From: Bacteroidota bacterium
GTDB lineage: Bacteria; Bacteroidota; Bacteroidia; Chitinophagales; Chitinophagaceae
Direction: 5' to 3'
DNA: 64,000 nt
Assembly: GCA_947453145.1 (NCBI GenBank)
Contig: CANGFA010000009.1
Span: 1-64,000, forward strand
In this document: one piece after another, positions 45,920 to 54,374 of the stretch
Layout: each line of letters begins with the position of its first letter
Numbering within the stretch: position 1 is the stretch's first letter
Notes under the pieces: generated by a model
Seen by the model: the letters and a program-made list of their open reading frames with translations, nothing else
Databases searched by the model: none
Told to the model about the DNA's origin: nothing
Position numbers and translations under genes: made by a program

Positions 45920-46444
45920 TTATTTTAAGCGAGCCAAAATATCTTGACTATCGGGTGTTACATTACTTGGGAAATAGGCAATCATTTTGCCATTTTCATC
46001 CAATAAGAATTTATTAAAATTCCAGCTAATGTTTGCATCTAAAACGCCATTTTTAGCTTTCTGTGTTAGCCACTGATAAATAGGAGCAATGCCTGCACCT
46101 TTCACGTCAATTTTATCTGCTAAAGGGAAAGTAACGCCATAATTTTTTTTACAAAAACTTACAATTTCCTCATTAGTGCCTGGCTCTTGACCGCCAAATT
46201 GATTACATGGAAATCCAATGATCACTAATTTATCCTTGTATTGCTCATATACTTTTTCTAAGGCCTCGTATTGAGGAGTATAGCCACACTTGCTAGCGGT
46301 ATTAACTACCAAAATCTTTTTTCCTTTAAAGGAAGCGAAATTAATTTGTTTACCATCAATTCCGTTTACTTTAAAGCTATGTATACTTTGAGCATTGCCT
46401 AAAATTGTTATGGCGACCATGCATAATGAGATTAAGAATTTCAT
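45920..46444 (-). CDS. secreted glutathione peroxidase-family thiol peroxidase
   Basis: A 174-residue protein with a signal peptide (MKFLISLCMVAITILGNA before Gln19), so it acts in the periplasm. The peroxidatic Cys53 is in NTASKCGYTPQY; GFPCNQFGGQEP holds the likely resolving Cys and the conserved Gln, and WNFNKFL supplies the Trp and Asn of the catalytic tetrad. Bacterial members usually draw electrons from thioredoxin-like donors rather than glutathione. The frame opens ten codons earlier at a TTG (46474), which would place residues before the signal peptide, so ATG 46444 is preferred. Confidence 0.92.
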   Translation of the reverse strand: MKFLISLCMVAITILGNAQSIHSFKVNGIDGKQINFASFKGKKILVVNTASKCGYTPQYEALEKVYEQYKDKLVIIGFPCNQFGGQEPGTNEEIVSFCKKNYGVTFPLADKIDVKGAGIAPIYQWLTQKAKNGVLDANISWNFNKFLLDENGKMIAYFPSNVTPDSQDILARLK

Positions 46445-46511
46445 AAAAATTGTTTTTGTAATTAAATATAACAAGATTTGCGCAAAAAAGTTTACTGAAA
46501 GCGAAAAGCAG

Positions 46512-47228
46512 TTATGAATGGTAGGTATATGCTGCTGTTGCTATTTGGATACTGGCCGGCTGGGCCTCCAAAAGACAATGACAAGCAGCTTCTAAGGTGG
46601 CACCAGTCGTAATTACATCATCTATAATTAGTAAGTGTTTCCCTTTGAGTTGTGCTAACTGAGTAACAGAAAATAAAGAGGAAGTTTGTGCTGCTCTTTG
46701 TAAACGATCCTTATGCGTTTGGGTAGTTGCCGCCTTGGATTTTAATAAACCTGTAAATATAGGTACATGATAACTGCTGGCTACCATGGATTCGCAAATA
46801 AGTAAGCTTTGATTAAAGCCTCTTTTTTTTATTTTGCTTTTACTAATAGGGATAGGGATTAAATAATCTATTTCCTTAAATTTTTTGTTGTTCAGGAGTT
46901 CTATTGCCATTAGTCTTCCAAGCAAATAACCTGCTTTTTTATTTTGCTTATACTTTAGTTCAAATATTATTTTTTGAACAATACTTTCTTTGGTAAAATA
47001 CAATACTGCCGTTGCATTTTTGATGGATACGCGTCCCCAAAATATTTTTTCTATCGGGTTGTTTTGTAATTGCTCAAAATGTGTAAATGGCAGAGAGGCT
47101 TCACAAGTATCACAAATAATTTGTTTTTTGCGAAGTTCATCCATGCCACATTGCAAACAAATATGCGGATAAAAAAGATGCAGTAAAGCTTGAAGATAGC
47201 CGCCTATTGTTTTTATCCAATGATTCAT
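46512..47228 (-). CDS. comF: ComF-family phosphoribosyltransferase-like protein
   Basis: A 238-residue protein with an N-terminal zinc-binding double pair (HICLQCGMDELRKKQIICDTCE) and a C-terminal phosphoribosyltransferase fold with PRPP motif LLIIDDVITTGATLE. The middle LIPIPISKSKIKKRGFNQS is the ComF signature. ComF/ComFC proteins take part in DNA uptake for natural transformation in several bacteria. It begins one base after the radA stop, so the two are one operon; a compact ComEC gene at 59531 is the other competence-type gene in the window. Confidence 0.9.
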   Translation of the reverse strand: MNHWIKTIGGYLQALLHLFYPHICLQCGMDELRKKQIICDTCEASLPFTHFEQLQNNPIEKIFWGRVSIKNATAVLYFTKESIVQKIIFELKYKQNKKAGYLLGRLMAIELLNNKKFKEIDYLIPIPISKSKIKKRGFNQSLLICESMVASSYHVPIFTGLLKSKAATTQTHKDRLQRAAQTSSLFSVTQLAQLKGKHLLIIDDVITTGATLEAACHCLLEAQPASIQIATAAYTYHS

Positions 47229-47229
47229 G

Positions 47230-48600
47230 TTAAAAGAATAGTCGATAAGCTTCGTCTACTCTTTCTACAGGGATAATTTGAATACTATGTTTTTTGGGCT
47301 CTATGCCTTTACTGTTAAATGCAGAAATATAAATTTTTTCAAAGCCTAATTTTTCTGCTTCTGCAATACGTTGTTGAATTCTATTTACAGCGCGAATCTC
47401 TCCATTCAAACCTACTTCACCCGCAAAGCAAATACCTTGTGGCAAGGGGATATCCTCATAGGAAGAAAGGAGCGATAATATAATAGCTAAGTCAAGGGAA
47501 GGGTCTTCAATTTTTAAACCACCTGCAATATTTACAAAAACATCTTTCATGCCAAATGCAAAACCTCCACGCTTTTCTAAAACCGCCAATAATAATTGTA
47601 ATCTTCTTAAATCAAAACCAGTCACTGTTCTTTGGGGAGTGCCATAAACACTTTGCGTTACTAAGGCTTGTACTTCAATTAACAAAGGACGCATACCTTC
47701 CATAGAAGCAGCGATCGTACTACCACTTAAGGACTCGTTTCGTTGTGCAATTAAAAATGCGGATGGATTATTAACCACTTTCATGCCCTCTCCGGTCATT
47801 TCATAAATACCCAATTCACTAGTGCTGCCAAATCTATTTTTTAAAGTACGCAACATTCTATAGGCATAGTGACGGTCGCCTTCAAATTGAAGTACGGTGT
47901 CCACCATATGTTCTAAAATTTTTGGTCCTGCAATGGTTCCCTCCTTGGTAATATGTCCGATTAAAAATACAGGGGTGCCGGTTTCTTTGGCAAAGCGTTG
48001 GAATTCGGCAGCAGTTTGTTTTATTTGAGATACACTTCCGGCTGCGGCTTCGATGGTATTGGATTCCAGCGTTTGAATAGAATCCACAATCACCACTGTT
48101 GGCTTTAACTTTTTGATAGATTTAAAAATATCATTCGTGCGCGTCTCAGTAAGTAAATAAAAATTTTCGTTTTGTAAATTTAAACGGTCCGCGCGCATTT
48201 TAATTTGCTGAATACTTTCCTCTCCGCTAATATATAAAACAGTTTGATCCTTCATCATTAAACCCTGTTGTAAAAACAAAGTGCTTTTTCCAATGCCGGG
48301 TTCACCAGCAACCAGCACTATAGAGCCCAATACAATACCTCCACCTAATACTCTATTTAATTCAGGATCGGCACTGCTAATTCTTTTTTCTGATTGACTA
48401 TTTACTTCGTTAATAGCAATTACCTGAGTGCCTTTTTGTTGTGTTGTATAACCTTCCCAGCCAGTGTCTTTTTTTTCACCTTTTTCTACTAATTCCTCCG
48501 TGAAAGTATTCCACTCATTACAAGCAGGGCATTTACCTGCCCATTTAGCAGATTCATAACCACAGTTATTACAAAAGAAGGCCGATTTAGCTTTGCTCAT
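47230..48600 (-). CDS. radA: DNA repair protein RadA (Sms)
   Basis: A 456-residue RecA-like branch-migration ATPase. It has the N-terminal zinc finger FFCNNCGYESAKWAGKCPACNEW (shortened here: C9, C12, C26, C29 approx.), Walker A AGEPGIGKSTL, Walker B TVVIVDSIQTL, the diagnostic KNRFGS in LKNRFGSTSELG, and a C-terminal Lon-like domain (GLKIEDPSLDLAIILSL, FAGEVGLNGEIRAV). RadA also assists recombination during transformation, which makes its operon with comF sensible. Confidence 0.96.
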   Translation of the reverse strand: MSKAKSAFFCNNCGYESAKWAGKCPACNEWNTFTEELVEKGEKKDTGWEGYTTQQKGTQVIAINEVNSQSEKRISSADPELNRVLGGGIVLGSIVLVAGEPGIGKSTLFLQQGLMMKDQTVLYISGEESIQQIKMRADRLNLQNENFYLLTETRTNDIFKSIKKLKPTVVIVDSIQTLESNTIEAAAGSVSQIKQTAAEFQRFAKETGTPVFLIGHITKEGTIAGPKILEHMVDTVLQFEGDRHYAYRMLRTLKNRFGSTSELGIYEMTGEGMKVVNNPSAFLIAQRNESLSGSTIAASMEGMRPLLIEVQALVTQSVYGTPQRTVTGFDLRRLQLLLAVLEKRGGFAFGMKDVFVNIAGGLKIEDPSLDLAIILSLLSSYEDIPLPQGICFAGEVGLNGEIRAVNRIQQRIAEAEKLGFEKIYISAFNSKGIEPKKHSIQIIPVERVDEAYRLFF

Positions 48601-48655
48601 ACCTTAAAGATAAAGGCTATTTAAATTATTTGAGAAGTAAAAACCGAAAATAGTT

Positions 48656-50203
48656 TTACAGTTTAATTTCTTCCTGTTGGTCATCCAAGAATTTGTATTC
48701 TACCAAATGACTGCTGTTATCAGGTTGAGAACTTAACTTTAATTTATACTTGCGTCTCCACTTTTTAATAATACTACTAAATACACCCTTGGTTAAGTGT
48801 GAATGGATAATTGGATGAACTAGTATTTGAATGCGTTTGTGTCCGTGGGTAGTCAAATAGGCTAACTTCTTTTCCATTTCGTCTTCCAACAATAGGGTTG
48901 AAGTTATTTTGCCAGTTCCATTACATGCAGGGCAATCCTCGGAGGTATTAATATTTACTTCGGGTCTGATTCTTTGGCGGGTTGCCTGTAACAATCCAAA
49001 TTTAGATATTGGTAATACCGAATGTCTTGCGCGGTCCGTTTTCATAAACCCATCCAATGCTTCCTGCACTTTTCTTTTATTGTCTGGAAGTTTCATGTCA
49101 ATAAAATCAATGACAATAATGCCTCCAATATCTCTAAGTCTTAATTGACGCGCAATTTCTTCCGCCGCTTCTAAATTGGTTTGTAATGCATTTTCCTCTT
49201 GATTATTACTCACACTTTTAAAACCACTGTTCACATCAATAACGTGCAATGCTTCGGTATGTTCTATAATTAAGTAAGCACCACTATTTAGGTTTACTGT
49301 TTTTCCAAAGGATGATTTTACTTGCTTGGTAATACCATATTGATCAAATATTTCCCCATCGCCAGCATGGAGACTTAAAATATTTGCTTTTGCTGGTGCA
49401 ATCCTTTGTAAATAACTTAAGGTAAGATCAAATATTTTTTTATCGTTGACTACAATTTTATTGAAGTCTTCGTTAAGCAAGTCTCTTAGTATACTTGTAG
49501 TTTTACTTTCCTCACTCATAATACGAGCAGGAGCCATCGCGCCTTTCAAGTTGGCTTGAATATTTTTCCAGTTCTCTACCAAGGTTAACAAATCCTCATG
49601 TAGTTCTGCAGTAGACTTTCCTTCGGCAGCTGTTCTAACAATTACACCAAAGTTTTTTGGACGGATAGACTCCATCATTTTTTGTAGTCTTTTGCGCTCC
49701 TCACCACTGTGAATTTTTTTAGAGACTGCTACAATTTCATTAAAAGGGGTTAATACAATAAAACGACCTGCTAAGGATAACTCACAAGTTAATCTGGGTC
49801 CTTTAGCAGCTATGGGTTCCTTTAAAATTTGCACGAGTACATTGGGCTTCCCATTTAACACTTCACTAATCTTGCCTGTTTTAACTATCTCTGCTTCTGA
49901 TTGAAACTTAGAGAAGTCAAATTTATTATCATTATTATGAATGGCTTCCTGTGTGTATTTAATAAGCGATTTTACATATGGGCTTAAATCGGTGTAATGC
50001 AAAAAAGCATCTTTCTCAAATCCAACATCCACAAATGCAGCATTCAGGCCAGGTATAATTTTACGTACTTTTCCTAGGTACAAATCACCTACCGCCCATC
50101 GTGTATCCATTTTTTCATTATGGATTTCCACTAATTTCTTATCCTCCAACAAGGCTATTTCAACCCCGTCAGCGGAACTATTTATAATTAAGTCTTTATT
50201 CAC
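48656..50203 (-). CDS. rng: ribonuclease G (Rne/Rng family)
   Basis: A 515-residue endoribonuclease for rRNA maturation and mRNA decay. The S1 domain is near the N-terminus (GDLYLGKVRKIIPGLNAAFVD), the catalytic DNase I-like part has VIDVNSGFKS and GGIIVIDFIDMK (the two Asp metal ligands), and the zinc-link is DCPACNGTGKI. It lacks the long C-terminal scaffold of RNase E, so RNase G is the better name. The start codon is GTG at 50203, supported by the family N-terminus MNKDLIINSSADGVEIALLED. It lies in a run HU, TPR, 31-aa protein, rng, with a structured leader. Confidence 0.94.
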   Translation of the reverse strand: MNKDLIINSSADGVEIALLEDKKLVEIHNEKMDTRWAVGDLYLGKVRKIIPGLNAAFVDVGFEKDAFLHYTDLSPYVKSLIKYTQEAIHNNDNKFDFSKFQSEAEIVKTGKISEVLNGKPNVLVQILKEPIAAKGPRLTCELSLAGRFIVLTPFNEIVAVSKKIHSGEERKRLQKMMESIRPKNFGVIVRTAAEGKSTAELHEDLLTLVENWKNIQANLKGAMAPARIMSEESKTTSILRDLLNEDFNKIVVNDKKIFDLTLSYLQRIAPAKANILSLHAGDGEIFDQYGITKQVKSSFGKTVNLNSGAYLIIEHTEALHVIDVNSGFKSVSNNQEENALQTNLEAAEEIARQLRLRDIGGIIVIDFIDMKLPDNKRKVQEALDGFMKTDRARHSVLPISKFGLLQATRQRIRPEVNINTSEDCPACNGTGKITSTLLLEDEMEKKLAYLTTHGHKRIQILVHPIIHSHLTKGVFSSIIKKWRRKYKLKLSSQPDNSSHLVEYKFLDDQQEEIKL

Positions 50204-50340
50204 TTATAGCAACTTTTTTAAAAACAGTTAGCATGCCACCGTAATAGCTTAGCTAATGCTTTATAATTTTAGTAAACACGGCCACTTTACGAAGGAAGGA
50301 AAAGGTAAAGTAAAGTTGCTAAGTAGAAGAGTGGCGTGTA
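50204..50340 (-). promoter_or_regulatory. structured leader of rng with competing long-range pairings
   Basis: tagcaacttt (50207-50216) is exactly complementary to aaagttgcta (50312-50321); on the RNA this pairs bases 4-13 ahead of the GTG start. A second pairing, acacggccact (50276-50286) with 50330-50339 (ten pairs, one bulge), crosses it, so the two cannot form as simple nested helices. A small ctttac/gtaaag hairpin (50285-50290 with 50305-50310) is also possible. Confidence 0.5.
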
Positions 50341-50350
50341 TTTGAAAAGA

Positions 50351-50387
50351 ATATTAGTGTGCTCCTAAAATAGAAACACACTAATAT
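50351..50387 (-). terminator. hairpin between the 31-aa protein gene and rng
   Basis: atattagtgtg (50351-50361) pairs perfectly with cacactaatat (50377-50387), with a 15-base loop. On the minus strand it is followed by tcttttc, a poor U tract, so it may be a weak terminator or an RNA-stabilising stem after the small gene. Confidence 0.5.
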
Positions 50388-50399
50388 TTAGGAAGAGAA

Positions 50400-50495
50400 C
50401 TATTTATTCTTCTTCTTATGACGATTCTTTCTTAAACGTTTTTTTCTTTTGTGCGTCGCAATTTTATGACGCTTTCTTTTTTTACCACAAGGCAT
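50400..50495 (-). CDS. 31-aa basic protein, AURKAIP1/COX24 domain (small ribosomal-subunit type)
   Basis: Minus-strand ATG at 50495 and stop TAG at 50400-50402 give a 31-residue protein starting MPCGKKRKRHKIATHKRKKR, with 20 Lys/Arg residues. This agrees with the short AURKAIP1/COX24-domain proteins annotated across Bacteroidota, related to the mitochondrial small-subunit protein mS38 and to bacterial small basic ribosomal proteins. It is therefore probably a ribosome-associated RNA-binding peptide. It lies between the TPR gene and rng, both acting in or near RNA metabolism. Confidence 0.85.
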   Translation of the reverse strand: MPCGKKRKRHKIATHKRKKRLRKNRHKKKNK

Positions 50496-50534
50496 GTCCG
50501 ATATTTTTTGTTATTAAAAATTTTGTTTCTTCGT

Positions 50535-51377
50535 CTATTTCTTTAATTCTTTTATTCTCTTATCAATTGCATCAATTGCATCTGGATTTTTAACCATTGT
50601 TTTCATCTTAGTGTACCAGTCTATGGCTAAAGGCTTTTGGTCACTCAACTCATAACATTCAGCAAGATTTACCATTGCTTCCATGTTTGTAGGTTGAATT
50701 TTAAGTACCGTAATAAATCGTTCTATTGCTTTTGGGTATTGTCCCGATTTTTTACCACCCAATCCTAATATCAATTGTCCGTAAACATTTTGTGGATTTT
50801 TGTCCACTACTTCCTTAACTTTTAAAATACCCTGCATAGGATTGTCCGAAATATTTCCAAACATATAGCAGGCACCTAAGTTAATTTTTACAGTATCATT
50901 ATTAGGGTTAATTATCAATGCTTTATCTAAAAGAACTTTTGCATTTCCAGCCATCCAATTAAGCATGGCAGGTGGTGCGTCCGGGGTTGTTAGGTTATCT
51001 ATCAACTGCTGGGCTGCAAAAGTGAGGCTTTTTTCAGAATTTTCCAACAAAGCAGCACGGTAAGTATAATATAAATAAGGTTCCACTCGGTGGACTGAGT
51101 CGGCCCAAAACTTAGACAATTGTTTAAATACTACTAAGCTATCCTTGGGTGTTTTTGATGTAGTTAATTGATTTTCAATGCTTAAGAGGGCTATTTTTTG
51201 AGAGCCAGTAAGCACCGTTTTAGCCCCATCAATGATGGACTGGGTACTAATTGTTTGATTTTCAGGATTTTCTTTAACCGAATCGGTTTCCGATTTTTTT
51301 GTTCTAGGGACAAAAATGACAATTGCAACACATGAAAGTACTGCCAATAGGACAACAAGTAACTGAGGTTTTTTCAA
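50535..51377 (-). CDS. membrane-anchored tetratricopeptide repeat protein
   Basis: A 280-residue protein with an N-terminal transmembrane segment (LLVVLLAVLSCVAIVIFV, about 5-22), a linker, and TPR units in the C-terminal half (AKVLLDKALIINPNNDTVKINLGACY, VYGQLILGLGGKKSGQYPKAIERF and NMEAMVNLAECYELSDQKPLAIDWY, each given in part). TPR proteins mediate protein contacts; no specific partner is evident. The start is TTG at 51377, chosen because it precedes the membrane anchor directly. It is 26 bases behind the HU gene and in the conserved Bacteroidota run HU, TPR, RNase G. Confidence 0.85.
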   Translation of the reverse strand: MKKPQLLVVLLAVLSCVAIVIFVPRTKKSETDSVKENPENQTISTQSIIDGAKTVLTGSQKIALLSIENQLTTSKTPKDSLVVFKQLSKFWADSVHRVEPYLYYTYRAALLENSEKSLTFAAQQLIDNLTTPDAPPAMLNWMAGNAKVLLDKALIINPNNDTVKINLGACYMFGNISDNPMQGILKVKEVVDKNPQNVYGQLILGLGGKKSGQYPKAIERFITVLKIQPTNMEAMVNLAECYELSDQKPLAIDWYTKMKTMVKNPDAIDAIDKRIKELKK

Positions 51378-51403
51378 AATTCAACGATTTCCTACAAAGG
51401 TAA

Positions 51404-51688
51404 TTACTTACGATTGCTTTTCACCTCGTTTACGAATTCTTTTGCTGGTTTGAATGCTGGAATAAAATGTTCAGGAATAGCAACCGCAATATTCTTTTTA
51501 ATATTACGCCCAATTTTAGCGGCTCTTTTTTTAGTAATAAAGCTTCCAAAACCACGAATATAAATATTCTGGCCATTGGATAGACTTTCTTTTACTTCCT
51601 TAAACATCGTTTCTAAAGTAACTAAAACATCCACTTTAGGAATTCCAGTTTTCTCAGAGATTTGATTGATGAGATCAGATTTTCTCAT
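51404..51688 (-). CDS. HU-family DNA-binding protein
   Basis: A 94-residue histone-like protein with the HU/IHF helices (KSDLINQISEKTGIPKVDV) and the signature YIRGFGSFITKKRAAKIGRN, then the beta-arm containing the DNA-intercalating proline region (AVAIPEHFIPAFKPAKEF). It bends and compacts DNA. It is first of a four-gene run ending with rng and divergent from mutY over a 210-bp AT-only-like spacer (51689-51898), in which I could not place a convincing promoter. Confidence 0.94.
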   Translation of the reverse strand: MRKSDLINQISEKTGIPKVDVLVTLETMFKEVKESLSNGQNIYIRGFGSFITKKRAAKIGRNIKKNIAVAIPEHFIPAFKPAKEFVNEVKSNRK

Positions 51689-51898
51689 GAAGTTTAATTT
51701 TTGGGGTTTCGGTATTAAAAATAAATTAAATTTTAACTTTTTGCAACTAATTCTGCATTTATTTATACCGAATTGTCCATTATTTTAGCATTATACGCAT
51801 ATATTTATATTATATATGAATATATTATAATTTATAAATAATCATTTTTTGGCAAAAAAAGGCTTCTATTTGCGCAATTTGACCCAATTTTACCCCAA

Positions 51899-52969
51899 AT
51901 GAATAGCCTTTTTTGCGAATTACTTCTAAAGTGGGACAAAAAGTCCAACCACCGTCCCATGCCTTGGAAAGGGGAAAAGGATCCCTATAAAATTTGGCTC
52001 AGTGAGATTATTTTACAACAAACCAGGGTGGAACAGGGTTGGGCCTATTATGAAAAGTTTGTAAAAGTCTATCCAACGATTCAAAAATTAGCCGCAGCCA
52101 AGGATAATGAAGTGTTTAAATTATGGGAAGGACTAGGCTATTACAATAGATGCAGAAATTTGTTGTTTACTGCAAGGTATATTGTTAAAAATTTGAAGGG
52201 AGAATTTCCAACTACCCATGAAGTATTGTTGACTTTAAAAGGAGTAGGTCCTTATACCGCAGCAGCCATTGCTTCCTTTGCTTATAATTTACCACATGCA
52301 GTAGTGGATGGGAATGTATTTAGGGTTTTTGCAAGATATTTTGGTATTCATACACCTACAGACACAAAAGAGGGCTTGGCCCTATTTAATAAAATCGCCT
52401 TTGAAAATTTAGCTAAGAAAAAAGCAGGCTTATATAATCAAGCCTTAATGGATTTTGGTGCCACTGTTTGTAAACCATCATCCCCATTGTGTTCTAGCTG
52501 TGTGATGCAAAATTCTTGCGTTGCATTTAAGGAAAATTTAGTTGGACAATTGCCCATAAAATCCAAAACGATACAAAAGAAAAAAAGATATTTTGACTAT
52601 TTTGTTTTTATAGTAGGTGATACCTGTTTTATACAGGAAAGGCCTGTTGGAGATATTTGGGCTGGCTTATTCCATTTTTATTTAGTAGAAAACGAAAAGA
52701 TAATACCCCTTAATGATCCTTATTTTAAAGAAGTACTTTCAAATCAGTTATTGATAAAAGTTCAAAATGTTAAAATAGATGCAAATAAAAATAGTTTTCA
52801 TCAACAACTCACGCATCAATTGCTTGACGTAAGATTTACCAAAGTATACCTAAATGCCATTCCGCAAGCATTGTCTAGGGGTAAATGGGTTAAAATAAAG
52901 TCCCTAAAAAAATATGCATTCCCCAAAACTATCAACGATTACCTGATGCAAGAAGGTTATCTGGGTTGA
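51899..52969 (+). CDS. mutY: A/G-specific adenine DNA glycosylase MutY
   Basis: A 356-residue base-excision repair enzyme that removes adenine opposite 8-oxoguanine. The catalytic Glu36 is in WLSEIILQQTRVEQGW, the helix-hairpin-helix is LTLKGVGPYTAAAIASFA with the following Asp in VVDGNVFRV, and the Fe-S cluster site is CKPSSPLCSSCVMQNSC (C-x6-C-x2-C-x5-C). The C-terminal Nudix-like domain that recognises 8-oxoguanine follows (RPVGDIWAGLFHFYLVE). It precedes gldE and gldD, the same neighbourhood as in Flavobacterium. Confidence 0.96.
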   Translation: MNSLFCELLLKWDKKSNHRPMPWKGEKDPYKIWLSEIILQQTRVEQGWAYYEKFVKVYPTIQKLAAAKDNEVFKLWEGLGYYNRCRNLLFTARYIVKNLKGEFPTTHEVLLTLKGVGPYTAAAIASFAYNLPHAVVDGNVFRVFARYFGIHTPTDTKEGLALFNKIAFENLAKKKAGLYNQALMDFGATVCKPSSPLCSSCVMQNSCVAFKENLVGQLPIKSKTIQKKKRYFDYFVFIVGDTCFIQERPVGDIWAGLFHFYLVENEKIIPLNDPYFKEVLSNQLLIKVQNVKIDANKNSFHQQLTHQLLDVRFTKVYLNAIPQALSRGKWVKIKSLKKYAFPKTINDYLMQEGYLG

Positions 52970-53018
52970 TGAATTCTCTCATTTAATTGTTAACTTTCCA
53001 TCTTAAATAACAGCTATT

Positions 53019-54374
53019 TTGGATTATTATTCGAGTTACTTAAATATGTTGGCTACACCAACCGCAAACTTAGTTCAACAGGACAGTTTACTTTTCCTGG
53101 CAATGAGTATTTTATTATTTTTATCTTTTGCTATTGCCGGTTCCGAAGTTGCTTTTTTTTCTTTGTCATATAAGGACATTCAAATTCTTAAAACCAAAAA
53201 CAATAAATCCTTAAAGCGTGTAGTAGCATTGTTAGACAATCCAAATAAGCTATTAACTAGCATGCTTATTGCCAATAGCTTTATTAATATTTGTATTATT
53301 TTAATTGCCAATATTTTAATTAATCACCTTTTTGTTTTTGACACCATTACTTTCCCTGGATTTGAGTTTATAGTTAAAGTGCTCTCTGTAACCTTATTAC
53401 TTTTATTTTTTGCAGAGATTTTACCTAAAGTAATGGCTACCCAAAATAATATTCGATTTGCACAAAGTTTCGTAGGCCTTATTCAAGTGGTCTATTTTAT
53501 TTTTTCTAAGCCAAGTAGTATTATGGTTAAGTACACCAATATTATTGAAAACAAATTGGCTAAAAAGAAATTTGGAACCACATATAGTTTGGAAGAATTA
53601 GACCATGCCATTGACTTAACCGCTTCGCCCAATGAACAAGAGAGTGAAAAGAAAATTTTAAAAGGGATTGTAAAATTTGGGAATATCTCTGTTAAGCAAA
53701 TCATGAAAACTAGACTAGACGTTTATGGAGTTGAAGAATCTATTCCTTTTAACGAACTGCTAGATCATATTAAAGAGCACAATTACAGTAGGTTCCCTGT
53801 ATTTAAAGAGGACTTGGATACCATTGTAGGCATGATTCACACTAAGGATGTGCTACCTCACATTAATGAGCAATCAAGCTTTAATTGGGCTTCCTTAATT
53901 AGGCCCGCTTTTTTTGTACACGAACAAAAAATGATTGAAGATCTTTTAAAAGAATTCCAATTAAAACGAATCCATTTTGCGATTGTGGTAGATGAGTTTG
54001 GAGGCACCAGCGGTATAATAACATTAGAAGATATTTTAGAAGAAATTGTAGGAGATATTAAAGATGAATTTGATGAAGAAGAATTGATGGTCAAAAAAAT
54101 CGATGATTTCCATTATTTAATTGAAGGAAAAACACCAATCATTGATTTGTGTAATTATATAAATGTATCTGCTACTTTTTTTGATCCAGTAAAAGGAGAG
54201 AGTGATACTGTAGCAGGCTTATTTTTAGAGCTGGCCGGCGTATTTCCTAGCTTGCAGCAAGTGGTCAAGTACAAACAATTTAGCTTTACGACAATAGAGA
54301 TTAAAAAAAATAGGATTCATAAATTACAGCTTATTATTTCGCCACAATTAGTTCAGGTCCCTGAAAATGCATAA
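53019..54374 (+). CDS. gldE: gliding motility-associated protein GldE (CNNM/CBS transporter-like)
   Basis: A 451-residue membrane protein with an N-terminal CNNM (DUF21) membrane domain (LLFLAMSILLFLSFAIAGSEVAFFSLS), a pair of CBS domains (VYGVEESIPFNELLDHIKEH; IHFAIVVDEFGGTSGIITLED) and a C-terminal CorC/HlyC domain (YLIEGKTPIIDLCNYINV, DTVAGLFLELAGVFPS). GldE is a gliding-locus relative of the CorC magnesium/cobalt efflux family and works with GldD. The frame starts at TTG 53019 (MDYYSSYLN); ATG 53046 (MLATPTAN) is the alternative. It overlaps gldD by eight bases. Confidence 0.88.
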   Translation: MDYYSSYLNMLATPTANLVQQDSLLFLAMSILLFLSFAIAGSEVAFFSLSYKDIQILKTKNNKSLKRVVALLDNPNKLLTSMLIANSFINICIILIANILINHLFVFDTITFPGFEFIVKVLSVTLLLLFFAEILPKVMATQNNIRFAQSFVGLIQVVYFIFSKPSSIMVKYTNIIENKLAKKKFGTTYSLEELDHAIDLTASPNEQESEKKILKGIVKFGNISVKQIMKTRLDVYGVEESIPFNELLDHIKEHNYSRFPVFKEDLDTIVGMIHTKDVLPHINEQSSFNWASLIRPAFFVHEQKMIEDLLKEFQLKRIHFAIVVDEFGGTSGIITLEDILEEIVGDIKDEFDEEELMVKKIDDFHYLIEGKTPIIDLCNYINVSATFFDPVKGESDTVAGLFLELAGVFPSLQQVVKYKQFSFTTIEIKKNRIHKLQLIISPQLVQVPENA

